A stretch of 64,000 bases of DNA from Rana temporaria (GCF_905171775.1 NC_053491.1:398639838-398703837), one strand, 5' to 3'. Counted from the stretch's first letter, positions 11,726 through 21,506 are shown. Notes: generated by a model not told the origin, from the sequence alone. Made by a program: numbers and translations.

Positions 11726-12548
11726 CAGGGGTGTCAAACTCAATTTCAGCATTATGATTGTTCTCAAAAGGGCCGGTTGTATCGGTAAGATTAGATGTCC
11801 AGCGCATCCCCTCCCCTTACATTAGATGTCAAGAGCCACCCCACCATCAGAAGTTGAGTCCCCCACTCTCCCATACATCACAGTGCACCCCCCTTTCCTT
11901 ATGGTGCTGCTGGGAAGAAGCTGGATGCAAAGCAGAAAGTAAAGGTCTGGAGGAAGGCCAGAGGAGGACTGGAGCTCTCCTGCAGCTGCAGGAGAGTTAG
12001 GAGCAGGGGTGTATTTAAGTTTTGTGCTGCCCTAAGCCTGACTAAACTCGTGCACCCCCTAATTTAAATATGACCCACCCCTTCCTGTCAAGGCCACACC
12101 CCTTGCAGTTAAAGGCCCACCCTGAAATTTTCAAGTGGGGACACTAGTTCTGATGGCCTGGGGGGGGGGGGAATGGATTCCCTTAATTTGCATAGATTTC
12201 CTCTCACTTCCTGTTTGGCTATGGGACAGCAAGTGAAGGGAAATCTCTGCAATGGGACAGGGATGGTAAAAAATTAGAAGCGAGCCCCCCTCCCCCCCCC
12301 ACAGTTGCAGAATGCCAACCGTCCACATACTGGAAGCAGTGCGGCCAATTTATGGGGGTGCTAAACTAATTTGCCTAACAGTGTAGCGCAAGCCGGCGGG
12401 GACACTGTCCGTGGTGCCCCCCTGCAAAGTGTTGCCCTAGGCCTGGGTCTTGTTGGCCTAGGCCAGGATACAGCATTGGGTAGGAGGGCCACATGAAATG
12501 GCCTGGAGGGCCGGATTCGGCCCGCGGGCCTTGTGTTTGACGCCTGTG
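11726..12548. mobile_element. hAT-type non-autonomous element
   Basis: The left end CAGGGGTGTCAAACTCAA and right end TTGTGTTTGACGCCTGTG are imperfect inverted copies. Outside them stand ACATAGGT and ACACAGGT, an 8-bp duplication with one mismatch, as expected for hAT insertion. The GGCCGGATTCGGCCCGCGGG motif near the right end is a hallmark of this repeat type. No transposase is recognisable. Confidence 0.72.
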
Positions 12549-12556
12549 ACACAGGT

Positions 12557-13204
12557 TTACTGTAGGACTGATCATTTTCTACCTGGCTCGGTTAAATTAA
12601 CTTTTGGGAAGCCAGGTGAAGCTTGCAGGGCCACCGGTGACTTAAATGTTGGCCAATTCAGGAGAATTCAAATGAAATTGGATCCTTGTATGGCCAGCTA
12701 AAGACATAAGATGTTTGCGTGATCCAGCCAAAAATGGTTGCTGCATGAAAAAACAAAAACATGGCCTGTTGGGGGTACTTGAGGACACTGGTATAGTCAA
12801 TAAAAAAAAAGACAATTTAAAGGGTAAGTTGACCTTTTCTTGAACTCCAACTATCCTGGCCACCCCTTCGGACCCTGCTACACATAGTGGCCGGGGTGCC
12901 CAATGCCGCTGCTGTAGCAGTCTGTACATTATACACATCGCAGCACAAGGCTGTGTGACTGTGCTGACCAATGAAAATGTATTTTCTTCTGGGAGGTCTT
13001 ACCAGAAGAAGAAACCTCATGTGTACCTTATTGGTCAGCATGATCACATGACTGCATTGATCAATAAGTGCTTACCATTGCAAGCATTATGATGGATACT
13101 CACTCCAGGGCTGTGTATTGCAATGTACAGTAAACCAGCTGCTACAACAGCAGCACACAGGGCATCATGGCCTCTATGTTCAGTACACCAAAACACTGGC
13201 TAGG
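12557..13204. other. Intergenic spacer
   Basis: No gene recognised. Some internal inverted motifs (ACATGAGGTTTC / CACATAGTGG region, 12860-13060) suggest decayed transposon sequence, unassigned. Confidence 0.35.
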
Positions 13205-13560
13205 CACACATTTAACCCTTTGCTTGCCCTAGATGTTTAACCCCTTTCCAGCCACTGTCATTAGTACAGTGACAGTGCATATTTTTAGCACTGATCACTG
13301 TATTAGCGTCACTAGTTCCCAAAAAGTATTAAAAGTATACGCATGTCTGCAATATCGCAGTCTGGCTGATCGCCGCCATTACTTCTAAAAAAAAAATACA
13401 AATTCCAGCATATATCCCATATGTTATAGATGCTATAACTTTTGCGCAAACCAATCAATATATGCTTAATCAGATTTTTTTTTTTTTTTTTACCTAAAAC
13501 AGGTAGCAGAATACATATTAGCCTAAATGTATTTTTTACATTTTTTTTATTGGATATGTT
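13205..13560 (+). repeat. Partial interspersed repeat with GCGCAAACCAAT motif
   Basis: Shares TGTCATTAGTACAGT, GCACTGATCACTG and TAACTTTTGCGCAAACCAAT in the same order with 36012-36578, and part of it in reverse with 62545-63530. It is a truncated copy of a TTAA-flanked family. Nothing is encoded. Confidence 0.6.
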
Positions 13561-13654
13561 GAGGGACTGTAAAAACATAGCTCAACTGCCTGTTTGTACT
13601 GACCTGAACCGCAAGTGTGAGCTTAGCCTAAGGAGGTTCCCAAATCCGGAATTA

Positions 13655-14408
13655 GAATAGAGTGTTCCCGACCAGTGCACAAAGCAAGGTCCATAAAGAT
13701 ATGGATGAGCAAGTTTGGGGTGGAGGAACTTGACTGGCCTGCACAGAGTCCTGACCTTAATCCGACAGAACATCTTAGGGATGAATTAGTGCAGAGACTG
13801 CAAGCCAGGCCTTCTCATCCAACATCAGTGCCTGACCTCACAAATGCGCTTTTGGAAGAATGGTCAAACATTCCCATAGACGCTCCTAAACCTTGTGGAC
13901 AGCCTTCCCAGAAGAGTTGAAGGTGTTATAGTTGCAAAGGGTGGGCCAACTCAATATTGAACCCTACAGACTAATGCTTCGTACACACGATCAGTTATCT
14001 CGTCGGGAAAACTGTCATGTTTCCTCTGGGACGAGAAAACCGGCCGTGTGTAGGCTCTCCAGCAGTTTTCGCGACAAGAAAACCGCCGAGAATCACGACG
14101 AGAACATTTAAAACATGTTTTCATTTCTCTCGTCGCGAATCGCTTTTTTTTTTTTCCTCAGCAGTTTTCCCATAGGGGAACACTGCGGTGGAGCCTACAC
14201 ATGGCCGGTCTTCTCAATCAAGAGTCGGGAAAACTGGCCGTGTGTACACGGGGAAAAGGGACCAAGCCGGTCCTTGATTTTTCCGTCGGGTTTCTCGCTG
14301 TGTTTTCACCCCCCGAGAAAAACCGATCGTGTGTACGCAGCATAAGACTGGGATGCCAAAAAGTCCATGTGCGTGTAAAGGCAGGCGTCCCAATACTTTT
14401 TGTGATAT
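13655..14408 (+). mobile_element. 3' half of a Tc1-like transposon, split by a MITE
   Basis: The + frame at 13675-13920 encodes the end of a Tc1 transposase: SKFGVEELDWPAQSPDLNPT supplies the second Asp and following Glu context, then DLTNALLEEWSNIPID. A stop follows the AFPEELKV-type tail. The right terminal repeat (AAAGGCAGGCGTCCCAATAC) appears only at 14376-14397, after a 368-bp MITE. The 5' half of the transposon is absent. Confidence 0.85.
13975..14342. mobile_element. Palindromic MITE nested in the Tc1 relic
   Basis: Left end TGCTTCGTACACACGATCAG and right end CGATCGTGTGTACGCAGCA are inverted. TAA stands directly on both sides (13972-13974 and 14343-14345), a perfect 3-bp target duplication. 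The arms carry CGACGAGAA / TTTTCTCGTCG motifs. Its position between the Tc1 coding end and Tc1 terminal repeat shows it jumped in later. Confidence 0.8.
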
Positions 14409-14464
14409 AGTAAAGCACTGTGCAAATTGTTGGTGCCATATAAGTACCTGTAATAAATAAATAA
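14409..14464 (+). repeat. SINE tail fragment
   Basis: AAAGCACTGTGCAAATTG followed by GCCATATAAGTACCTG and an AATA-rich end matches the tail of the SINE at 1988-2312. Only the last ~55 bases are present. Confidence 0.6.
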
Positions 14465-14769
14465 AATGCATTTTAGACTCAATATTATCAGATTCAATCA
14501 GTCGATCAGCCAGGGCAGAATAATATCAATCCCTTTTGCATCACTGAGATCCCGGGTGATTTGATTGGTCAGATCATGAGATGACATGGCGGAAAAAGAG
14601 ATGTCATTGATAGGATACAATTATATCTTATTGATTAAATTCCACTTCCAGAGTGCAGCATATTGATCAAATGGGTTGTTGACTAGAGATCAATTATTCT
14701 AATGGAAGAGATGGATCGGAAAATATTATTAGAAGGACTCTGGAGCTTACACTGTAAAGGGAGGTCAGG

Positions 14770-14962
14770 TGATGTATAAGGTATAATAAAATGTATGATG
14801 TATAAAATAAGGTATAACATAATGTATGATGTATAATGTATAATATAAAGTATAATATAATGTTTGATGTATAATATAACGCATAACATATTTTATAATA
14901 TAAGGTATAATATAATGTATAATATAAGGTATAATATAATGTATAATATAATGTATAATGTG
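14770..14962. repeat. AT-rich tandem repeat (TATAATATAATG-type)
   Basis: Degenerate tandem copies of a GTATAATATAA / TGTATGATG motif. A matching block lies at 15917-16048 on the other side of the 26-bp minisatellite. Confidence 0.8.
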
Positions 14963-14965
14963 TAA

Positions 14966-15856
14966 TAGTGACATGCACAGTGGCAACAATGGGCACAGTG
15001 GTGACAAAAGAGCACAGTGGCAACAATTAAAGGGCACAGTGACATGCACAGTGGCAACAATGGGCACAGTGGCGACAATTGAGGGGCAAAGTGGCTGCGT
15101 TTGATGGCATGGCACAGTGGTGACAAATGATGGCACAGTGACTGTGTTTGATGGCATGGCACAGTGGCTGCGTTTGATGGCATGGCACAGTGACTGCGTT
15201 TGATGGCATGGCACAGTGACTGCGTTTGATGGCATGGCACAGTGGCTGCGTTTGATGGCATGGCACAGTGGCTGCGTTTGATGGCATGGCACAGTGACTG
15301 CGTTTGATGGCATGGCACAGTGACTGCGTTTGATGGCATGGCACAGTGGTGATAATTGATGGCACAGTGGCTGCGTTTGATGGCATGGCACAGTGGCTGC
15401 ATTTGATGGCATGGCACAGTGGCTGTGTTTGATGGCATGGCACAGTGGTGACATATGATGGCACAGTGGCTGCGTTTGATGGCATGGCACAGTGGTGACA
15501 AATGATGGCACAGTGGCTGTGTTTGATGGCATGGCACAGTGGCTGCATTTGATGGCATGGCACAGTGACTGCGTTTGATGGCATGGCACAGTGACTGCGT
15601 TTGATGGCATGGCACAGTGGTGACAAATGATAGCACAGTGACTGCGTTTGATGGCATGGCACAGTGGCTGCGTTTGATGGCATGGCACAGTGGTGCGAAT
15701 TGATGGCACAGTGGCTGTCTTTGATGACATGGCACAGTGGCTGCGTTTGATGGCATGGCACAGTGGTGCGAATTGATGGCACAGTTGCTGTCTTTGATGG
15801 TATGGCACAGTGGCTGTGTTTGATGGCACAGTGGTGACAATTGATGGCACAGTGAG
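14966..15856. repeat. Minisatellite, 26-bp unit
   Basis: The core unit is GTTTGATGGCATGGCACAGT plus GACTGC or GGCTGC, 26 bases, repeated many times, mixed with shorter variants in which GGTGACAAATGATGGCAC replaces part of the unit. Because 78 = 3 x 26, all three minus-strand frames stay open for 296-361 codons with a 26-residue period. These are repeat artefacts, not proteins. It lies 0.7-1.6 kb upstream of the GFPT1 start codon. Confidence 0.9.
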
Positions 15857-15916
15857 GCTGCAATTTTTTTTTTTTGTTTGCGCCCCCCCAAAAAAAATTG
15901 AGCACCAGCCGCCACA

Positions 15917-16048
15917 ATCTATGATGTATAATATAAGGTTTAATGTAATGTATAATATAATGTATGATATAATGTATAATATAATGTATGATGTATAATA
16001 TAGTGTATGATATAATGTATAATATAATGTATAATATAATGTATGATG
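15917..16048. repeat. AT-rich tandem repeat, second block
   Basis: Same TGTATAATATAATG units as 14770-14962. The two AT blocks frame the 26-bp array, suggesting the array expanded inside, or inserted into, an older AT repeat. Confidence 0.78.
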
Positions 16049-16295
16049 TATCGTTTATATCACTATAGAACGCCCTGAGCCTTGTGCACAGTATTCTGTA
16101 TCCCCGGTCCCCCCTTCCTCGGCTCCATCACACCCTATTGGCCGAGCCCCCTGTCCGTAGACGTGAATTGTGAATGGCGTAGAGAACAAGGCGGGGCCCC
16201 ATTGACGTTCGCTGTGCCGCCCATCATGTCCGAGCGGTCCCGCCCATTCTGTATAGTCACCGTCTTCTCGGTGGCTCTGTAAGAGTTGGATCCGG

Positions 16296-16303
16296 CCACG
16301 TCA
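16296..16303 (-). promoter_or_regulatory. UPRE-like site TGACGTGG
   Basis: The minus strand reads TGACGTGGC, which equals the core bound by spliced XBP1 and ATF6-type bZIP factors. Mammalian GFPT1 is a known XBP1s target, so the site may serve the same control. Seen: the motif and its position about 280 bases before the start codon. Inferred: the function. Confidence 0.5.
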
Positions 16304-16460
16304 CTGCAGCCAGAGGCAGGCGTGCCCTGTTCTCCTTCCACCAATCACCGGATAGACGGGTCTGGGGGTGGGGATTATCAAAGGGGAGTGCCCAATGAGT
16401 GAGCTCGCCGGGAATGACAGGCGTGGGACAGTCCAATAGACAGATTGAGCATAGTCCTGG

Positions 16461-16468
16461 TGACGTCA
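16461..16468. promoter_or_regulatory. Consensus CRE (TGACGTCA)
   Basis: Perfect 8-base palindromic CRE about 115 bases before the ATG, in the usual place for a proximal CREB/ATF element. ATF4-type or CREB binding is an inference. Confidence 0.55.
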
Positions 16469-16522
16469 GGTGCAGTTCTGTGGTGCTTATGTAGGGTGGT
16501 TGAGACTGTACTAGCTGCAGAC

Positions 16523-16529
16523 TGAGTCA
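16523..16529. promoter_or_regulatory. AP-1 site TGAGTCA
   Basis: Perfect AP-1 heptamer within the probable 5' untranslated region or start-site zone of GFPT1, 52 bases before the ATG. Occupancy is unknown. Confidence 0.4.
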
Positions 16530-16580
16530 GAGATACACAGTGACATTTCCCTGAGCCCCGGAACACAAAGCAGAGACAGC

Positions 16581-16587
16581 ATGTGTG
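16581..16587 (+). CDS. GFPT1: GFPT1 exon 1 (coding part)
   Basis: Only seven coding bases: ATG TGT G, then donor GTGAGT at 16588. They encode Met1, Cys2 and the first base of Gly3. After Met removal Cys2 becomes the N-terminal nucleophile of the glutaminase, so this tiny exon supplies the catalytic residue. The A at -3 (ACAGCATG) is a good initiation context, and known vertebrate GFPT1 genes have the same minute first coding exon. The start is fixed by the need for MCGIFAY at the N-terminus. Confidence 0.93.
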
Positions 16588-18112
16588 GTGAGTATAGGGA
16601 GCACGGGGGGCTCTGCCTGAGGTCACCTCCTATAGGGACCCCGAGAGGGTGAGCACCCATCTCCTGGGCTCTGCCTGAGGTCACCTCCTTCTATAGGGAC
16701 CCGAGAGGGTGAGCACCCATCTCATGTTCTCTGCCCGAGGTCACCTCCTATAGGGACCCCGAGAGGGTGAGCACCCATCTCCTGTTCTCTGCCCGAGGTC
16801 ACCTCCTTCTATAGGGACCCCGAGAGGGTGAGCACCCATCTCCTGTTCTCTGCCCGAGGTCACCTCCTTCTATAGGTACCCCGAGAGGGTGAGCACCATT
16901 CTCCTGTTCTCTGCCTGAGGTCACCTCCTATAGGGACCCCGAGGGGGTGAGCACCCATCTCCTGGGCTCTGCCTGAGGTCACCTCCTTCTATAGGGACCC
17001 GAGAGGGTGAGCACCCATCTCATGTTCTCTGCCTGAGGTCACCTCCTTCTATAGGGACCCCGAGGGGGTGAGCACCCATCTCCTGGGCTCTGCCTGAGGT
17101 CACCTCCTTCTATAGGGACCCGAGAGGGTGAGCACCCATCTCCTGGGCTCTGCCTGAGGTCACCTCCTTCTATAGGGACCCGAGAGGGTGAGCACCCATC
17201 TCCTGCATCTCTGCCTGAGGTCACCTCCTTCTATAGGGACCCGAGAGGGTGAGCACCCATCTCCTGGGCTCTGCCTGAGGTCACCTCCTTCTATAGGGAC
17301 CCGAGAGGGTGAGCACCCATCTCCTGGGCTCTGCCTGAGGTCACCTCCTTCTATAGGGACCCGAGAGGGTGAGCACCCATCTCCTGCATCTCTGCCTGAG
17401 GTCACCTCCTTCTATAGGGACCCGAGAGGGTGAGCACCCATCTCCTGGGCTCTGCCTGAGATCACCTCCTTCTATAGGGACCCGGAGAGGGTGAGCACCC
17501 ATCTCCTGTGCTCTGCCTGAGGTCACCTCCTTCTATTTGACCCGAGAGGGTGAGCACCCATCTAATGTTCTCTGCCTGAGGTCACCTCCTTCTATAGGGA
17601 CCCGAGAGGGTGAGCACCCATCTCATGTTCTCTGCCTGAGGTCACCTCCTTCTATAGGGACCCGAGAGGGTGAGCACCCATCTCCTGTTCTCTGCCTGAG
17701 GTCACCTCCTTCTATAGGGACCTCGAGAGGGTGGGCACCCATCTCATGTTCTCTGCCTGAGGTCACCTCCTTCTATAGGGACCCGAGAGGGTGAGCACCC
17801 ATCTCATGTTCTCTGCCTGAGGTCACCTCCTTCTATAGGGACCCGAGAGGGTGAGCACCCATCTCATGTTCTCTGCCTGAGGTCACCTCCTTCTATAGGG
17901 ACCCGAGAGGGTGAGCACCCATCTCCTGTTCTCTGCCTGAGGTCCCCTCCTTCTATAGGGACCCGAGAGGGTGAGCACCCATCTCATGTTCTCTGCCTGA
18001 GGGCACCTCCTTTAGGGACACCGAGAGGATGAGCACCCATCTCATGTGCTCTGAGGTCACCTCCTTCTATAGGGACCCGAGAGGGTGAGCACCCATCTCC
18101 TGCATCTCTGCC
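16588..18112. repeat. Minisatellite, ~60-bp unit, starting at the GFPT1 splice donor
   Basis: About 25 tandem units of 58-61 bases run from the intron 1 donor. The consensus begins GTGAGCACCCATCTCCTG, continues CTCTGCCTGAGGTCACCTCC and ends TATAGGGACCCGAGAGG. The first unit (16588-16648) starts with the authentic donor GTGAGT and shares the CTCTGCCTGAGGTCACCTCC and GAGAGG parts, so the array is in register with the splice site. Twenty-three later units contain GG|GTGAGC (first at 16649, last at 18085), one has GTGGGC (17731) and one has lost the GT (about 18028). Open frames here on both strands are 20-residue periodic artefacts. Confidence 0.92.
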
Positions 18113-19115
18113 TGACTACCATTGTGTAGTTGTAGGCATCCCAGGTGCACCATTGTGTAATTGTAGACCCCTCTGGGGCACAATCATGTAGTTGATGGTT
18201 TTGTAGGTACACTATAAGGCATCATTGTGTAATTGTAGGCATCTTTGGGGCACCATTGGGTTTGTAGGTACACTCTAAGGCACCACCATGTAGTAGTAGC
18301 CATCTCGTGGACAACAATTGTATAGTTGTGAAGACCTGAGGCTACCTTTGTGTAATTGTAGGCATCATTGTGTAGTTGTAGACACCTCTGAGGATACCTT
18401 TGTGTAGTTGCAAGCACTGTTTTGTAGTTGTAGACATCTCTAAGGCTACTTTTATGTATTTTACCTTTTTGTAGTTTTAGAAACCTTGAAGGTTACCTTC
18501 ATGTAGTTGTAGGCATCATTGTGTCGTTGTCGAAACCTCAGAGGTTGCTTCTCGTATAGTTGTAGGCATTGTTGTGTAGTTGTAGACCCCTCTGAGGTTA
18601 TTGTTGTGTCATGTGGTTGTAGACCCTTCTGAGGTTGCCTTTGTGTAGTTGTAGGCATTGTTGTGTAGTTGTAGTCGCCTCTGAGGTTACTGTTGTGTTG
18701 TGTGGTTGTAGACCCTTCTGAGGTTACTTTTGTGTAGTTGTAGGCATTGTTGTGTGGTTGCGGACCTTCTGAGGTATCCTTTGTATAGTTGTAGACCCTT
18801 CTGAGGTTGCCTTTGTAGGCATTGTTGTGTAGTTGTAGTCGCCTCTGAGGTTACTGTTGTGTCATGTGGTTGTAGACCCTTCTGAGGTTACCTTTGTGTA
18901 GTTGTAGGCATTGTTGTGTAGTTGTAGTCACCTCTGAGGTTACTGTTGTGTTATGTAGTTGTAGACCCTTCTGAGGTTGCCTTTGTGTAGTTGTAGGCAT
19001 TGTGGTATAGTTGTAGTCTCCTCTGAGGTTACTGTTGTGTTATGTGGTTGTTGGCCCTTCTGAGGTTACCTTTGTGTGGTTGTAGGCATCTTTGCGGCAC
19101 CATCATGATGTTGGC
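18113..19115. repeat. Degenerate minisatellite, TGTAGTTGTAGGCA type
   Basis: Begins where the 60-bp array stops. Units combine TTTGTGTAGTTGTAGGCATT, GTTGTGTAGTTGTAG and CCCTTCTGAGGTTACC modules in irregular order, with a higher-order period near 85-90 bases best seen at 18590-19080. G/T-rich on the + strand. No coding meaning. Confidence 0.85.
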
Positions 19116-20517
19116 ACCTCCTGATCACCATCGTGTGGCTCTGGGACTCTATCATATCATTGTTGGCATTTCTTGGGACACCTTTACGTATCTGTTTAGC
19201 AAATCTTGGTTGTAACTCACATAAGTGTTGCCATTTCAGGCACACCGTCCTGTAGCTGGTGGCATTGTCCTGTAGCTGGTGGCATTGTCTTGTCTTGTTG
19301 ACTTTACTTTTAGTTTTAATATCTCTGCAATACTTTACCAAATCCCAGTTGTGTCTCTCTGGCTCTATGTTGGAGGAACTCTTTGTAGTTGTGTGTATCT
19401 CCTCCTTCTTCTTCCTGAGGTCCATGATGTGGATACCTTGTATAGTGTGTATTGTTCTGGCTGCCAATGCCCGCTCTCCTCTATATCTGTGCCACATTTG
19501 TTGGAATGACTTCTGTGTCTTATTTGCCTCCAGCAATTTTTGACACAAGTGATGGTATTTATAGGTCACCTTTCATGTGACGTTCATGTCTATATTAGGA
19601 CACTATTGTGTTAATTGTTAAGGTGTGGATGACCCATTGAGAAACGCACACAGCATGGAAAGCGTTTGTTGTGTATTCCTTGGTACTGTGATCCTTCATT
19701 TCCCAAGTGTCAGGAGGGAGAATGATTCCTTCCCATGACTCTATTGTACGTTGTATCATTTTATCTCTGACTTTGGATACATTGTTATGTATGTGATCAC
19801 ACACAGACCTTCTTGTTTTATACCAAGTAACACTAGTGATCTATTATAATTGTGTTTTTGTTTAGTAATAAATCCTGTTTTTTATTGAAAGACTGACTGA
19901 TTAAGTCATAAACTTGTGTGCAGAGCAGTGGGTAAGGGCAAAGTGCAGGAACCCATGGCAGTCTATCAGATTACTGCCATCCTCTGTTCAGAGTGTTCTG
20001 CTTTTTAATCCTTGTACCCAGGCATCCAAAAGCTTGATTGAGCACGTTCTACTATTCCAGACAGATCTTACTGTGGATTTGGAGTTGTTGGGGGGGGGGG
20101 GGGGTGAGACCTATGCATGCAGAGCTACAAAGGTGGCAACTTCATGCTGGTAGTGCCCTGGTTGGTCCAATATCCCTCGCGTTACAGGGCTAACAAGTGC
20201 TAACTGCTAAGCCACTGTGCTGCCAATAGAATACAGATGATTTTTCCCAACTGATGACCACATTAACGGGTAGAAATTTGTGGTTGTAAACACCTTACAT
20301 ATACCCAGTAAAGTGACTGGTCTCAGGTTGTGCACAGAGATGAAACCAATAATTCTACATAAGTTGTACCTGTTTGTCTGCAGCCCTCTCTTCTCTACAA
20401 CTGTTCAAAGTACCGGATTCTAAAGCTTGTCTGAGAGGTCAGAAAAAAGGGGGTGGAGAACTGAAGTCACACTCTGCAGCGCTCAGTCTTTTTTTTATTA
20501 TTATTATTTATTCAAAG
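19116..20517. other. Intron 1 stretch without recognised elements
   Basis: Contains a short direct repeat (CTGTAGCTGGTGGCATTGTC twice, 19252-19291), a G-run at 20090-20104 and, around 20155-20225, a sequence like the reverse of a SINE head (CTAAGCCACTGTGCTGCC). The open frame at 19066-19569 (minus) has no recognisable domain. Confidence 0.4.
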
Positions 20518-20636
20518 AATGATCACATCACAAAATGGTGTAGTGCAACATTTCGGAGCCACGCAGGACCCCTTTTGTCAGGCATGCCTGCGTGGCTCGG
20601 AAACGTTGCACTACACCGTTTTGTGATCTGATCATT
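20518..20636. repeat. Short inverted repeat (hairpin)
   Basis: Arms of about 50 bases: CACAAAATGGTGTAGTGCAAC is mirrored by GTTGCACTACACCGTTTTGTG, and GGAGCCACGCAGG by CCTGCGTGGCTCGG, around a short loop near 20572-20588. Probably a small foldback transposon remnant. A target duplication was not found. Confidence 0.75.
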
Positions 20637-20757
20637 CCTTGACAAAAAAAAAACAAAAAACGTTTGGACAGAATTGATGATCCTTGGTGGGCTGGTGAAT
20701 ATCTTCATATTGCGTAGTATCCAGCTGGCTGTCGCTGCGGCACCCAGTGCTCTATGA

Positions 20758-20916
20758 CAGGCATATGCAATTAGCGGACCTCCAGCTGCTGCAAAACTAC
20801 AACTCCTATCATGCCTCTGCCTTTGGGTGTCATTCTTGTGGCTGTCAGAGTCTTGCTATGCCTCATGGGACTTGTAGTTCTGCAACAGCTGGAGGTCCGC
20901 TAATTGCATATCCCGG
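20758..20916. mobile_element. hAT-type MITE, 159 bp, with perfect 8-bp duplication
   Basis: Inverted ends: GCATATGCAATTAGCGGACC and GGTCCGCTAATTGCATATCC. CTCTATGA stands on both sides (20750-20757 and 20917-20924), a perfect 8-bp target duplication that fits hAT transposition. Next to the ends are the widespread CAAAACTACAACTCC and GGGACTTGTAGTTC motifs, also inverted. Confidence 0.85.
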
Positions 20917-21127
20917 CTCTATGAGCTTATTCCAGGAATGTGTGCAATGGGAATACGGGCTGCTGATTGGAGGGAAGGGACACACCTCCTTTCACTAAGG
21001 AGCTGAGGCTGTCAATCAGCTGGAGCTCCCTCCCCTGTCACCATTTTTCTCCTGGTGTCAGGAAAACTTGTCAGAAGTGATTTTTGTTGATAGCATAGGA
21101 ACAAAGCAGCAGACAGAAATTATATTA

Positions 21128-21506
21128 AGCCTAGGATCACACTGATGCGATTACAGCGTTGGTTCCCTCATCGCATCTCTCCTGCAGGCAGTTCACACTG
21201 CCTTCTGCGAACCGCTGCGGGTGCCAATACATTGTTAATGACACCCCCAGATCGGTTCACGGATCGCAGTGTAAACTGCGAAATCGCACAGGAATCAGAT
21301 CGCATGTGAGAACACCCATACAATCCGATTTCAGTGCACAGGGGAAAAAAAATCCCTGCACTTTTTTTCTTGCGAATCTAATGCAAATTCAGCCATACAG
21401 TTGTTAGGCTGAACTCGCATCTCAAAAACATTGCATGTGAACGGCACCTGTGGTGCGGGTGCGAATCACATGCGATGTCTGAGATCGCAGAAGTGTGAAA
21501 CAGGCT
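21128..21506. mobile_element. MITE, GGNTCACAC-end family
   Basis: Left end GCCTAGGATCACACTGATGCG and right end CGCAGAAGTGTGAAACAGGC are inverted, with TAA and TTA-like flanks. Interior GATCGCA and ATGCGAT motifs recur in both directions. A related copy starts at 63848 and another at 61884-62151. Confidence 0.65.

Larger units (their letters stand above)
16064..16580 (+). promoter_or_regulatory. GFPT1: GFPT1 promoter and 5' untranslated region
   Basis: This ~500-bp CpG-bearing stretch sits between the AT repeat and the GFPT1 start codon and lacks transposons. It holds an inverted CCAAT box (ATTGG, 16137-16141), three forward CCAAT boxes (16341, 16392, 16433), a TGACGTGG-type site on the minus strand (16296-16303), a consensus CRE (16461-16468) and an AP-1 site (16523-16529). 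No canonical TATA box is present; TTATGTA at 16488-16494 is the nearest match. The transcription start is not determinable by eye and is probably between 16470 and 16560. Confidence 0.75.

Noticed and set aside
14765..15917. Three long minus-strand open frames (296-361 codons) rich in C, H, S and A
   Set aside because: They are read-through of a 26-bp tandem repeat; three frames are open simultaneously with the same 26-residue period, and no homology is recognisable.
17039..17794. Periodic open frames on both strands with a 20-residue unit
   Set aside because: Artefact of the 60-bp minisatellite in intron 1.
16588..19115. Regular spacing suggesting a CRISPR-like array
   Set aside because: Units are contiguous tandem copies without unique spacers, and the context is a vertebrate intron.
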